From contig NZ_JAUSST010000007.1 of the NCBI RefSeq assembly GCF_030812415.1, forward strand, positions 1-64,000: a stretch of 64,000 nucleotides of DNA, in the 5' to 3' direction. The notes beneath the pieces are model-generated. The model saw only the letters and a list, made by a program, of their open reading frames with translations, was not told the origin of the DNA and did not search any database. The position numbers were made by a program, and so were the translations under genes. The stretch is from Paenibacillus harenae. GTDB lineage: Bacteria > Bacillota > Bacilli > Paenibacillales > Paenibacillaceae. Shown piece by piece: positions 30,344-39,029 of the stretch (its first letter is position 1; each line of letters starts with the position of its first letter).

Positions 30344-31609
30344 TCAAAAGCTGTTTTGTAATTCTAACGGAAAAGAGATCGTGCAGACCGTGCCTTTGCC
30401 TTTTTCACTTTCATAAATTATGCTTCCCTTCATCGCCTCAATGAATCGTACTGCAACAGAGGTGCCGAGCCCTGTCCCACTTTCTTTCGTTGTATAGAAC
30501 AGTGTCCCGATTCGCTGGATCTCTTCTGGGGTCATCCCTTTGCCTTTGTCAATTATTTTCAGTTCAACTCGATCACTTTTTAATGCCAGTTTTATTTGTA
30601 CCACTGCCTTTTCCGTTGAAGCTTCTACTGCGTTTTTAATTACGTTGACTAATGCTTGCTGCAGTTGACCGCGATCGGTATGCATATAAATTTGCTGTTC
30701 CACTTGGCTATCGAACTGTATTCCTTTGTAACTTGCCAATGGCGTTAACAGTATAGTGATATTCTCGATTAAATCAGATAAAGAAAACTTTTCTATTTTT
30801 GTTAATTTCGGTTTTGAAAAGTTCAGATAATCAGTAATGATTAGCTCTGCTCGTGCAAGCTCATCTAATGCAATTTCTAAATAATTTCGATTTTTGCCCT
30901 CGACTATTGTTGCACTCATGAGTTGTAAAAAGCCTTGAACAACGGTCAACGGATTACGGATCTCATGTGCAATGGATGCGGCAACTTCACCTAATGTCTT
31001 TAGCTTTTCTGCACGTTGAATTTCCTCTTTCATTTTAGCTCGTTCAAAGTTAAATTCCTGAAGCGTGCAAGATAACCAAGTCCCTAATGTTTGAATTAAT
31101 CCAAAAAACAAGACTGCCCAGATGGGCTCAAAATCCAAGGGCTTTTCAACTTGTTTGAGGAGTGTATATGAAATTAGAATAAGCAGCATAACAACAGAGG
31201 GGATTATGGAAATGAGGACCACTGCTCTTATTCGCCGACTCCCGGTTAATCGAGCGATTTTTTTGGCAAATAATAAAGGCCCCAAAAACGCCAACGTAAT
31301 GCTTACAAACCCAAACAATATCGCATTTCCGCCTAAATAAGTCCGGGTAGCCAAAATCATTAGGTAATTAATAAAACCGGCAATCGGTCCACCGTACACC
31401 GTAGAAATCACAAGTGGGACATACCGGAGATCCCAGTATAAATCTAGTGCGTAGTATGAGAAAATCAAGCAAAATGAAGATGAAATCCCTTGCAAAAGAC
31501 CTATCGTATAAGGAGATTTGGAGTACCGCCAACGGTCACCAAACGCTGTTAAGACTAAAACTGGAGCTAAGACGATAAGGACGTTAAGAAATAATTTTTC
31601 TAGTAACAT
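30344..31609 (-). CDS. Five-TM sensor histidine kinase (KinB-like, 421 aa)
   Basis: Residues 1-190 hold six hydrophobic segments of the 5TMR-LYT type (RYVPLVISTVYGGPIAGFIN). Next come a HisKA domain with H-box VAASIAHEIRNPLTVVQGFL and a HATPase with N-box QALVNVIKNAVEASTEKA, G1 KIIDKGKGMTPEE and G2 GTGLGTSVAVRFIEAMKGSI. This arrangement matches sporulation-kinase KinB of Bacilli, which phosphorylates Spo0F. No response regulator adjoins it, as expected for an orphan phosphorelay kinase. ATG 31609 follows AAGGTT. Confidence 0.85.
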   Translation of the reverse strand: MLLEKLFLNVLIVLAPVLVLTAFGDRWRYSKSPYTIGLLQGISSSFCLIFSYYALDLYWDLRYVPLVISTVYGGPIAGFINYLMILATRTYLGGNAILFGFVSITLAFLGPLLFAKKIARLTGSRRIRAVVLISIIPSVVMLLILISYTLLKQVEKPLDFEPIWAVLFFGLIQTLGTWLSCTLQEFNFERAKMKEEIQRAEKLKTLGEVAASIAHEIRNPLTVVQGFLQLMSATIVEGKNRNYLEIALDELARAELIITDYLNFSKPKLTKIEKFSLSDLIENITILLTPLASYKGIQFDSQVEQQIYMHTDRGQLQQALVNVIKNAVEASTEKAVVQIKLALKSDRVELKIIDKGKGMTPEEIQRIGTLFYTTKESGTGLGTSVAVRFIEAMKGSIIYESEKGKGTVCTISFPLELQNSF

Positions 31610-31727
31610 AACCTTGTGCGAACCCCCACCTTATTAAATGATTTATAAAAAAATATGTAAGTGTTATCCATGGGCAACACTACCAAATATTTATTCTTTA
31701 TCGCTGTGTGATTTCCTCTTTTATTGC

Positions 31728-31819
31728 GTATTACTGCCGCTTAGCGAAGAAAGCTGCCGATTCGATATCGGCAGCCTTCTCTTGATGATTTTTGAGCTAA
31801 AGTTACCCGTTAGCATTCA
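31728..31819 (-). repeat. Cassette-type site (full) behind the GH43 gene
   Basis: Arm 1 GTATTACTGCCGCTTAGCGA; hairpin AAGCTGCCGATtcgATaTCGGCAGCcTT (31750-31777); arm 2 GAGCTAAAGTTACCCGTTAG plus CATTCAA. The GH43 stop codon (31821-31823) follows directly. It is the best copy outside the dense array. Confidence 0.8.
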
Positions 31820-31820
31820 A

Positions 31821-33635
31821 TTACAACTGCACCTGCCGCATCAGCCCATCTTCGCCGAAGCTAAGCGGGTCAATGCAGACTTCGCGATGATAGCCTTTTC
31901 CTTCTGTAAACCGGGTCAGCGGCGTGACAAACCGGTGATAAGCAATCCAATGCTTATCGGTGCCGGGCTCCTGAAGGATCGAATGATGAGCGGTCCCAAG
32001 CATATCCTTTTCCTTATTTTTGAAAAGAACCGGGTAGCGGTAGGTTACCGGCCCGTAAAGCTGCTCTGCCGTGCCATAGTTCACATGGTAATCCTCGCTG
32101 CCAGTGTCGTCGCAGGACCATGTGAAGTGATACAGTCCGCCGCGCCTCAGAACGGTGACCGCCTCCCGGAAGTCGTGCAGACCGACAATGTTTTTCATCG
32201 TATCCTCGATGACAGTTACCATATCTTCGCCGAGCTGTACGATCGCGGGGTGCCCATTTCCAAACAGCAGGTAAGCCGAGCCGTCCTCTTCAAAAAAGAC
32301 CGACGGGTCAATCGCCTGGCCCATAGCGATCCCAAGCCGCTTCGTCTGTTCCATGGTAACAAGCGGCTGCGGCTGCGCGTGAAACGGACCTATCGGAGTC
32401 TCGGCAACCGCAACACCGATGGCGCTCTCTCCGCTTTTCATTTTGCCGCAGAAATAATAGTAGTATTTGCCGTCTTTGCTTGCAATGGCCGGTGCCCATG
32501 CGCTTCCTATTGCCCAAGGCACATCCTCCGTCGCCAGATCCAAGATCACGCCTTCGTCTTCCCATATCTGCATGTCAGCAGAAGAAAATACATGAAATTG
32601 CGTACCCGACCAGCCCGTGAAGCCATCGGTTGTGGGATAAAGGTAATAGCGGTCGCCGAACTTCACAAGATCCGGGTCGGCGAATTGCCCGGGCAACACC
32701 TGATGGCCGTCGCCAAACGCCGCCAGAAGGCGGCTGCATTCAGCAGCCGTAATAGGGAGGACTCCGCCGTGGCGTTTCTTGGTTTTCCCCAAATCGAACG
32801 ACCCTTCCGGCAGAACCCGGAATTCACCGCTTTCAAGATCGGAGGTCAGCAGGGGAAGGTAGCCCTTTCCTTCCGCAAAGCGGTCTACGATCAGGCACCA
32901 CTCTTCGCGGTCGCCAAGCTTAAATATTTGAGGGCCCTCTACCCCTACCAATGCCTCTAAAGCCGGAGCGCTCAGATTGTCAAACGAGCCTTTATCCAGC
33001 GATGCGCCTTTTTCCACCCGGATATTTTTAGTCGTTTCATCCTTGGAATAACGGTAGTAGATGCCATTGTGGGCAATGATCGTGGTATCAATAATATGAT
33101 TTTCCCGTTCAATATACTTTTCGGAAGGTGTGAAGCTTCGAAAATCCTTAGTACGGGCGCTGAAGATTTTTTGTTTCCGTTCATATTCCTGCGGCTCCTG
33201 CGTCGCGGAGGCCCAGAACACCAGGAAGTCGTCCGCAGCCTCGTCGTATACAGCCTCCGGTGCCCAGACGCAGCCGGCGCCCGGTACGCCAAGCGTGACT
33301 GCCCAAGGGGAAGACCAATTCACCAGGTCGGCGGACTCCCATACGATCATGTCGCGGCTTCCTGCAGCAGACGCAGCGGCCCAGCCTTTTCCGTTTGCAA
33401 TGCGGAGATCCGTGGCAATCAGATAAAACTTGTCTTCCTTGGGCGAGCGCACCAAAAACGGATCCCTAACGCCCTTTTCCCCCAGTTCGGAACGCAGCAC
33501 AGGTAAACCCGCGTTCAAGTCTTTCCAATGCAGGCCGTCTTCACTGTAGGAGAAGTAGACCTGCTCTCCGTCAGGCTGTTCCCCGATAAAATGCACCAGA
33601 AGGTAACCTGAATAACTGTAATTATGTACTGACAA
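31821..33635 (-). CDS. Tandem-domain GH43-type glycosidase (604 aa)
   Basis: Two five-bladed GH43-like propellers in one chain. The N-terminal one has GVRDPFLVRSPKEDKFYLIA and VEGPQIFKLGDREEW; the C-terminal one has the expected Asp-Asp-Glu set in FADPDLVKFGDRYYLYP, QAIDPSVFFEEDGSAYLLFG and GLHDFREAVTV. GH43 enzymes are exo-acting arabinofuranosidases, xylosidases or galactosidases. It is cytosolic, as there is no signal peptide. Start is TTG 33635, six bases after a perfect AGGAGG (33641-33646); the longer frame to 33707 has no RBS. It probably degrades pectin side chains, with the PL11 and GH105 genes. Confidence 0.85.
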   Translation of the reverse strand: MSVHNYSYSGYLLVHFIGEQPDGEQVYFSYSEDGLHWKDLNAGLPVLRSELGEKGVRDPFLVRSPKEDKFYLIATDLRIANGKGWAAASAAGSRDMIVWESADLVNWSSPWAVTLGVPGAGCVWAPEAVYDEAADDFLVFWASATQEPQEYERKQKIFSARTKDFRSFTPSEKYIERENHIIDTTIIAHNGIYYRYSKDETTKNIRVEKGASLDKGSFDNLSAPALEALVGVEGPQIFKLGDREEWCLIVDRFAEGKGYLPLLTSDLESGEFRVLPEGSFDLGKTKKRHGGVLPITAAECSRLLAAFGDGHQVLPGQFADPDLVKFGDRYYLYPTTDGFTGWSGTQFHVFSSADMQIWEDEGVILDLATEDVPWAIGSAWAPAIASKDGKYYYYFCGKMKSGESAIGVAVAETPIGPFHAQPQPLVTMEQTKRLGIAMGQAIDPSVFFEEDGSAYLLFGNGHPAIVQLGEDMVTVIEDTMKNIVGLHDFREAVTVLRRGGLYHFTWSCDDTGSEDYHVNYGTAEQLYGPVTYRYPVLFKNKEKDMLGTAHHSILQEPGTDKHWIAYHRFVTPLTRFTEGKGYHREVCIDPLSFGEDGLMRQVQL

Positions 33636-33828
33636 AATAATCCTCCTTGCTGCATTTAAGATGCATAATGTATTTGGAAGTCTGATTTTATGATTGTATT
33701 GTATCATACATATCGTAACTGCTCAGCACCCAAAATGCTCGAGGCCGATGCGCCGCCACCGATTGGACCGCCCGGATCGGAAGCTATACGAAACACGATA
33801 AACCACCGAATGATCGCCTTAACAGGAA

Positions 33829-33871
33829 TGTTTAGCTTAACGAGGCTACCGTGCGATCCGCGGCAGCCTAT
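33829..33871 (-). repeat. Cassette-type arm core plus hairpin
   Basis: GTTTAGCTTAACGAGGCTAC and CGCGGCAGCCT. It is the same orientation as the dense array, between the GH43 gene and the GH105 scrap. Confidence 0.55.
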
Positions 33872-33884
33872 TGGGTAACTAGTT

Positions 33885-34065
33885 CGACTCCACCGCGCTA
33901 TTCGCCCCGTAATCTGCTCATCGCGCTGACGAAATACCCGGATGCCGCCTCCGGCTTATGGTATCAGGTCGTGGACAAAGCGGACCGTCCGGATAACTGG
34001 CGGGAAAATTCCTGTACTGCCTTATACGTGCATGCCATTGCCAAAGCCGTGCGGACGGTCAAATA
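33885..34065 (+). pseudogene. GH105 (unsaturated rhamnogalacturonyl hydrolase) fragment
   Basis: The plus frame STPPRYSPRNLLIALTKYPD then AASGLWYQVVDKADRPDNWR and ENSCTALYVHAIAKAVR is a ~55-residue internal piece of GH105/YteR-type enzymes (WYQV.D...R.DN..E.S....F.YAI.K..R). The 5' and 3' parts are lost. The intact enzyme would remove unsaturated galacturonate from rhamnogalacturonan fragments made by PL11-type lyases. It is flanked on the left by a cassette-type arm. Confidence 0.65.
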
Positions 34066-34100
34066 TAGGGCTATAATAAACGCAACTGACCAAAGCCGTT

Positions 34101-34160
34101 TTCTCTCAAAATGAAATAGCGATAGCCCGGGACGCGAAATACAGTCCTAGGCTACCGCTT
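34101..34160 (-). terminator. Hairpin downstream of the SgrR-like gene
   Basis: AGCGATAGCC pairs with GGCTACCGCT across a loop containing AGTCCTAG, a relative of the 21-bp repeat. The same hairpin type is at 23208-23257. It lies ten bases beyond the SgrR-like stop. Confidence 0.5.
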
Positions 34161-34169
34161 TTGGCCGAT

Positions 34170-35990
34170 TTAACTGACGTGCTCACTCGGCTTCTCCAGC
34201 CACACATGCTGGAAGTCGATCCAACCGAGCGAGTTGATGCTAACCCCTTTGACATCCGGGTGAAAATGAGTCGTCACCTTCTTATGAAGAAGAAACATGA
34301 CCTTGCATTCGTCCCGCAGCCGCTGCTCGATCTGAAGCAGAATCCGCCGGCGGTCTTCCGGGCCTTCCTTCGCCATCGCTTCGTCGATGCGCCCTTTCAC
34401 CCACAGCCGGAACTCGGGGTCCAGATGCTCCTTGATGAAGCTGCCCTCTTGCTCGTACAATTCGAGCTCGCATACCTCGTCTTCGGCGAAAACGACCCCG
34501 TAGAGGATCCCGTCCACGGAAGCGACCAGATCGGTATTCCGAATCGTATGCCAATCCTCCAGTCTAAACTCGACCCGTATCCCAAATTCGGCGCAGCGGT
34601 CCACAATCCACCTGGCATCCTGCTCATGAATCGAATAGGAGCTGATCGTGATCGGTTCGCCGGCGTACCCGGCTTCAGCCAGCAGGCCGTTCACGCGTGT
34701 CTTGTCCAAAGCCTGTTCTGACGGCTTAGGCTTGCCTTCTTCGTGACGGAAGCCTGAAGCGGCTAATTTCCGGTTTCCTCCGAGATCCCGTATCATCCCG
34801 CTGCGGTCCGTCAGCAGATCAATTGCTTGCCGGAAAGCGCGATGCCTGTGCGGTCCCTCCTTATTCATGTTCCACGTCAGGAGCGTGCAGCCTTGATCCA
34901 CTTCCTCGATCGTCTGCCATTCGCGCTCCGGTTTCTCCTCAACGGATTCATGGTCGGTTATGAGCTGCTTCCAGTCTTTCGGCCGCGAGCCGAGAGGACG
35001 ATCGTCCGGCAAGAGAATCAGCTCGACAACGTCCAGATGCGGTCTCCTCTCGAAATAATCCGTATGCGCAGCCATTACTACATGCCCTTCAGTCCATTTG
35101 ACGAGCTTGAACGGCCCCGAACCGACTGGATGCCTGCTGAATGTCTCTTCGCTCTGCTGCACGAGATCCTTAGGCACGATCGACATCGAGTTTCCGCATA
35201 GGAAGCGGGGCAGCAAATATTTAGGCTTACTTAGCGTAAACTTTACGATACGCGGCCCCTCAGCCTCGACGCGTTCGACGCCATCCAGCATCCAGCTGTT
35301 CGGCAGCCCCTGAAGCTGGCGTTCAATCGTGAACACGACATCCTCCGCTTCAACCTCGCGGCCATGGTGAAACCGGACTCCTTTCTGCAAATAAAAGGTC
35401 CATGCCAAACCGTCCTCGCTTCTCGTCCAATGATGAGCAATTCCGGGCATTATCCGTCCGGTCGATTCATCGAAACGCAAAAGCCGGTCAAACAGCTGCC
35501 GGATCATGTGCGAATCGAAACAGTAATACACCATTGCCGGATCGAGCGTCGTAAGCGGTCGATAGACCGGCAGGCGGAGCGTGTCCAAACTGCAGCCATC
35601 CAGCTGCCGGCCTGTCTCCTGATGATAACCGAACTGGTCGGTCAGCCATGCCATGAACCGCTCCTGCGCCGCCGTATTCCCTCCATATCGCTCAAGCAGT
35701 TCGAACGCGTATTTGTACTCCCCGCTCCGCGCATGCCTGACCGCAAGCTCGAACAAGTAATGCTCCTTCTGGACGAGTAAAGATAGCCGGGAACGATGGC
35801 CGCGCCCCAGACCGGCCTGCCAGCCAATCAGCCCCTGATCGACCAGCTTGCGTATGACGAATTTTACATTGCGTCTCGTACAATAGAATATCTCCATTAA
35901 CTCGTCCAGTGTGATCTCGTACGTCTCATCCAGCTGATGGCCTGGATTAAAGCTATCGTACAACGCCAGATACCTCTCTTCAGCAGACAT
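34170..35990 (-). CDS. SgrR-family regulator with solute-binding domain (606 aa)
   Basis: The N-terminal ~110 residues are the SgrR HTH region (EITLDELMEIFYCTRRNVKF then VIRKLVDQGLIGWQAGLGRG). From ~150 on the chain is an SBP_bac_5 oligopeptide/sugar-binding-like domain (DSHMIRQLFDRLLRFDESTG, IMPGIAHHWTRSEDGLAWTF, KGVRFHHGREVEAEDVVFTI). There is no signal peptide, consistent with a cytosolic ligand-sensing transcription factor. The length matches the family. ATG 35990 follows GGTGTAAGG. The neighbouring carbohydrate genes suggest a sugar or oligosaccharide ligand (inference). Confidence 0.87.
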   Translation of the reverse strand: MSAEERYLALYDSFNPGHQLDETYEITLDELMEIFYCTRRNVKFVIRKLVDQGLIGWQAGLGRGHRSRLSLLVQKEHYLFELAVRHARSGEYKYAFELLERYGGNTAAQERFMAWLTDQFGYHQETGRQLDGCSLDTLRLPVYRPLTTLDPAMVYYCFDSHMIRQLFDRLLRFDESTGRIMPGIAHHWTRSEDGLAWTFYLQKGVRFHHGREVEAEDVVFTIERQLQGLPNSWMLDGVERVEAEGPRIVKFTLSKPKYLLPRFLCGNSMSIVPKDLVQQSEETFSRHPVGSGPFKLVKWTEGHVVMAAHTDYFERRPHLDVVELILLPDDRPLGSRPKDWKQLITDHESVEEKPEREWQTIEEVDQGCTLLTWNMNKEGPHRHRAFRQAIDLLTDRSGMIRDLGGNRKLAASGFRHEEGKPKPSEQALDKTRVNGLLAEAGYAGEPITISSYSIHEQDARWIVDRCAEFGIRVEFRLEDWHTIRNTDLVASVDGILYGVVFAEDEVCELELYEQEGSFIKEHLDPEFRLWVKGRIDEAMAKEGPEDRRRILLQIEQRLRDECKVMFLLHKKVTTHFHPDVKGVSINSLGWIDFQHVWLEKPSEHVS

Positions 35991-36005
35991 CCTTACACCT
36001 CTCAT

Positions 36006-36301
36006 TCGTTAACCCAACAAACCGCGATTACTAGTCAGTATACCGCAGTTGTTTAAAAGGGGAAACCGATATATCGAAAACTTAACTTTTTACCCCTTTC
36101 TTCCACTGTCATAATGAAAGCAACGAAATGAAAGCAAGACAAAGTTGCAGTCATACCCGTAAGGGGTTCCTCCAACCAAATGACGTATAACCCACCTTAA
36201 GACATTTATCACGCGTGCTCCTGTTACCATTCAAGGACAAAGGCAAAAACAATGGCGATCCCTCGGCCGATCATTAAGTTTCTGTAAACACAGCAATACC
36301 T
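36006..36301. other. Intergenic stretch
   Basis: No gene, hairpin or repeat was recognised. It contains the leader of the SgrR-like gene. Confidence 0.4.
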
Positions 36302-38074
36302 TCAGTGATTGTCATATTTGATGCTCACATAGACGAAAACTTTTTTATCCGGACTATAATCTTTGTCCGTATGTCCCTTAACTCTCCACTCTGCTCTGTA
36401 ACCTTCGGGTACCTCGGCAGCACTGAACTCGGTACCATCCGGGAGTTTTGTCGTATCTTCCGTCGTTCGGTTGCCCTCGCCCACGGTCTCCAGGCTAAGG
36501 TCATAATCTTCCCCTTCCGGGGAACCCATGGAAACCTTAACGACTCCACGGAAATCTTCAGGGGGGCTCCAAGATCCGCTCAACTCTTGTCCTGAGGACG
36601 AAATGTACCCGTAATATAACGAAAATTCATAATTGTACCAGCCATCTGAATAAGTTCTGGAATCGGAAAGCTGAAAAGAGCCGGGAGTCGCATATGCAGC
36701 AGTAGTGATCGTCGCTTCTTGTTTCACACTCTGGTTGCCGGCGGCATCGACGGCGACCAGCGAAAAGAGGTAGGACGAGTTTGGAGACAGCCCCTTCACT
36801 TCATAGCTGTTCACGTCCCCGTTCAGGGTCTCCAGCAGCGTGTTGTTTTGGAATACCATATACTCGTCTACACCCGTTTCATCCCTCGCCGGCAGCCAAT
36901 TCAGATGTACGCTGTTATAGGTCACACCGGTAACCGTCAGAACGTCGCCTTCAGGCCACTGCGGCGCTTCAGGATAAGCAACTTGAATCGAATACAACGA
37001 ACCGCCGTCAACTCGGTACCAGGGACCGCCGGCGAAGACATGCTCCCGGTATTCTAATTCCCCCGGACCGCTGAAGGAATACAAGAGTTTGCCTACCTGG
37101 GCGGAATGAATGTAAGTTGTGTCTCCAAGCTTGTACGCGACGGTGCCGTCCGGTCCCAGCTTCTTGATGGAGAGGGGAGGGCCGTTCCACGCCCCGTCGG
37201 TTGCAAACACTTGCCTTTCTACGCCTTCCGGAGACCGAGCATACAAGATCCAACGATCTTTTTCCGCATCATACTCCCTATAGGCAATCCATCCGTTGTT
37301 GATCTGGTATGATGTTTGGGGGTCGGACCACTGGTCTTCTGCATTCTGGGCTACTGTAGTGATTTCGCCATTTGCGCTGCGTACCTGAAGCGACCATTTG
37401 GAATCACTTCCGTCATCCCGCGCGAGTGCTTTGTAGATAATGTTTTTTCCGTCGGTCATGGCCCCGGAGTATGCCCGGTAGTTCGAAGAAGGCGCGTATG
37501 TCGTCAACGTACCGTCAGGAAGCGACTTGTAGAGGCCGGATTCTGAAGTGGGATCCGGATCCGTATAAACCACCGTTCCGTCAATCGACAAATCAAATTG
37601 GATGTATGATGCAAATTCTAAACCCGAAGTCGGTAATGTTCGGAACTCTCCTGTAGCTAGATTCGCAACACCATTGGTAAATACCGCAAAATTCCCATTT
37701 ACTTCGTGTAGGTCCCCCGAGTGCTCATCCCAGCCTTGCAGCGCGGAGCCATAATACCCAAGACCGCGGGAATGGGAATAAAAAACGCCTTCAGCGCTTA
37801 GCCTCGCCAAATGAATACCAATGGGATAATAGGCCCCGGTCTCGCTTGGATCGAAAATCTTTATTTGGCTTTTATCCGTACGGTTGTACAGCCAGAGCAC
37901 TTCGTGATAGCCCGGTTGTTTCCACGCAATACGGTTTTCGTCAAAATCAAGAATGATGCCGTCAACCTGGAAAAGGCGCGTCTCGGGATCGGTTCCGGCG
38001 GCATCGGCCTGAAAGGGCAACAGCAGCGACAGCATTAGAAATCCGCAAACCAAAAGCATAAACCTTCGTCTCAT
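36302..38074 (-). CDS. Secreted protein with propeller-like domain and fibronectin type III domain (590 aa)
   Basis: Signal peptide RFMLLVCGFLMLSLLLPFQA, cleaved after ADA. Residues ~30-365 hold repeating beta-propeller-like blades (NRTDKSQIKIFDPSETGAYY, SNYRAYSGAMTDGKNIIYKA, TSYQINNGWIAYREYDAEKD). A fibronectin-III domain follows (DVLTVTGVTYNSVHLNWLPA then SYEVKGLSPNSSYLFSLVAV), and then a C-terminal beta domain of ~120 residues. Probably cell-surface or extracellular, binding or structural. ATG 38074 follows GGAGGG by eight bases. Confidence 0.8.
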   Translation of the reverse strand: MRRRFMLLVCGFLMLSLLLPFQADAAGTDPETRLFQVDGIILDFDENRIAWKQPGYHEVLWLYNRTDKSQIKIFDPSETGAYYPIGIHLARLSAEGVFYSHSRGLGYYGSALQGWDEHSGDLHEVNGNFAVFTNGVANLATGEFRTLPTSGLEFASYIQFDLSIDGTVVYTDPDPTSESGLYKSLPDGTLTTYAPSSNYRAYSGAMTDGKNIIYKALARDDGSDSKWSLQVRSANGEITTVAQNAEDQWSDPQTSYQINNGWIAYREYDAEKDRWILYARSPEGVERQVFATDGAWNGPPLSIKKLGPDGTVAYKLGDTTYIHSAQVGKLLYSFSGPGELEYREHVFAGGPWYRVDGGSLYSIQVAYPEAPQWPEGDVLTVTGVTYNSVHLNWLPARDETGVDEYMVFQNNTLLETLNGDVNSYEVKGLSPNSSYLFSLVAVDAAGNQSVKQEATITTAAYATPGSFQLSDSRTYSDGWYNYEFSLYYGYISSSGQELSGSWSPPEDFRGVVKVSMGSPEGEDYDLSLETVGEGNRTTEDTTKLPDGTEFSAAEVPEGYRAEWRVKGHTDKDYSPDKKVFVYVSIKYDNH

Positions 38075-38223
38075 CGCGTTTCCCTCCAAATGAAATGTCT
38101 TTATTTAAACCTACCATAATCAGGAAAAAATCAAATAACACCAGAGAACCAAATCCATTTTTTGAAAGATAAGATTATATACCTAAAGATAGAACATCTG
38201 CGCATGCAATGCTGCATTCCAGC

Positions 38224-38252
38224 TTGACAATCTTGCATAATTTTTTTATGGT
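38224..38252 (+). promoter_or_regulatory. Promoter of the TetR gene
   Basis: TTGACA (38224-38229), 17-base spacer, TATGGT (38247-38252), followed at once by the operator at 38259. Confidence 0.55.
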
Positions 38253-38258
38253 ATTTAC

Positions 38259-38276
38259 ATACCGACTGAATGTATG
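38259..38276 (+). promoter_or_regulatory. TetR operator 1
   Basis: ATACCGACTGAATGTATG. It matches the reverse complement of the second site (38989-39006) at 15 of 18 positions and lies just upstream of the TetR gene's RBS. Confidence 0.65.
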
Positions 38277-38291
38277 AAGGAGGAAGTATTG

Positions 38292-38948
38292 ATGGCAAGG
38301 AATAAATATCCCGAAGAAACACTAAACCAGATTCTGAGAGTTTCGCTCAATCTGTTTATAAAAAAAGGCTATGAACACACATCTATACAGGATATCATCG
38401 AAGGGCTCGGCGGGCTTTCTAAAGGCGCGATTTACCACCATTTCAAATCGAAGGAAGACATAATGATTGCGGTTCTAAAACAACTCTACAAAGATGTTGA
38501 AGATAAATTGGCCTCTGTCCGGGATGACAAGCAACTAAACGGTCTGGAGAAGCTTCGTCAAATAATTTGGGCCTCTTTGAATCATGATCCCGCACAACTG
38601 GAGATGATGTCGACGGCGCCAAACCTTTTGAAAAATCCAAAGATATTGGCAGCCCAACTACAAAGCATGATCGAGGATGCAGTGCCCATTTATATACAGC
38701 CAATCATTGAACAAGGGGTATCGGATGGGTCAATCAAATCAGAGTATCCCAGGGAACTTAGCGAGATGGTGATGCTTCTAAGTAACCTATGGTTAAGCCC
38801 CATGATTTTCGAAGCTTCACCTGAGGTAATGCTTCGCAGATGCCGGTTCTTCCAGAGTTTACTAAATGGAATTGGAATTGACCTATTAGATGAGCAAATT
38901 ATCCAACGTTACGAGGTGTACTATCGTTTTTACAGCGAGAATCATTGA
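38292..38948 (+). CDS. TetR-family regulator (218 aa)
   Basis: N-terminal TetR HTH: LNQILRVSLNLFIKKGYEHT then SIQDIIEGLGGLSKGAIYHH and FKSKEDIMIAVLKQLY. The C-terminal ligand domain is diverged, as usual. ATG 38292 stands seven bases after GGAGGA. It is followed by the beta-lactamase-like gene on the same strand. A shared 18-bp element upstream of both genes suggests that it represses itself and its neighbour. Confidence 0.9.
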   Translation: MARNKYPEETLNQILRVSLNLFIKKGYEHTSIQDIIEGLGGLSKGAIYHHFKSKEDIMIAVLKQLYKDVEDKLASVRDDKQLNGLEKLRQIIWASLNHDPAQLEMMSTAPNLLKNPKILAAQLQSMIEDAVPIYIQPIIEQGVSDGSIKSEYPRELSEMVMLLSNLWLSPMIFEASPEVMLRRCRFFQSLLNGIGIDLLDEQIIQRYEVYYRFYSENH

Positions 38949-38988
38949 AATGGCGGTGAGAGACATGTAAAAAATTTTTGGAGTTATT

Positions 38989-39006
38989 CATACCTTCGGT
39001 CGGTAT
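38989..39006 (+). promoter_or_regulatory. TetR operator 2
   Basis: CATACCTTCGGTCGGTAT, the inverted relative of the element at 38259-38276, 23 bases upstream of the serine-hydrolase start. Confidence 0.65.
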
Positions 39007-39029
39007 TAAAAATAATGGAGGAGTCTATT

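Noticed and set aside
31638..32960. A 440-codon plus-strand open frame opposite the GH43 gene
   Set aside because: Its product is Arg/Pro-rich without family resemblance; it is a shadow of the GC-rich GH43 coding sequence and runs through a cassette-type site.
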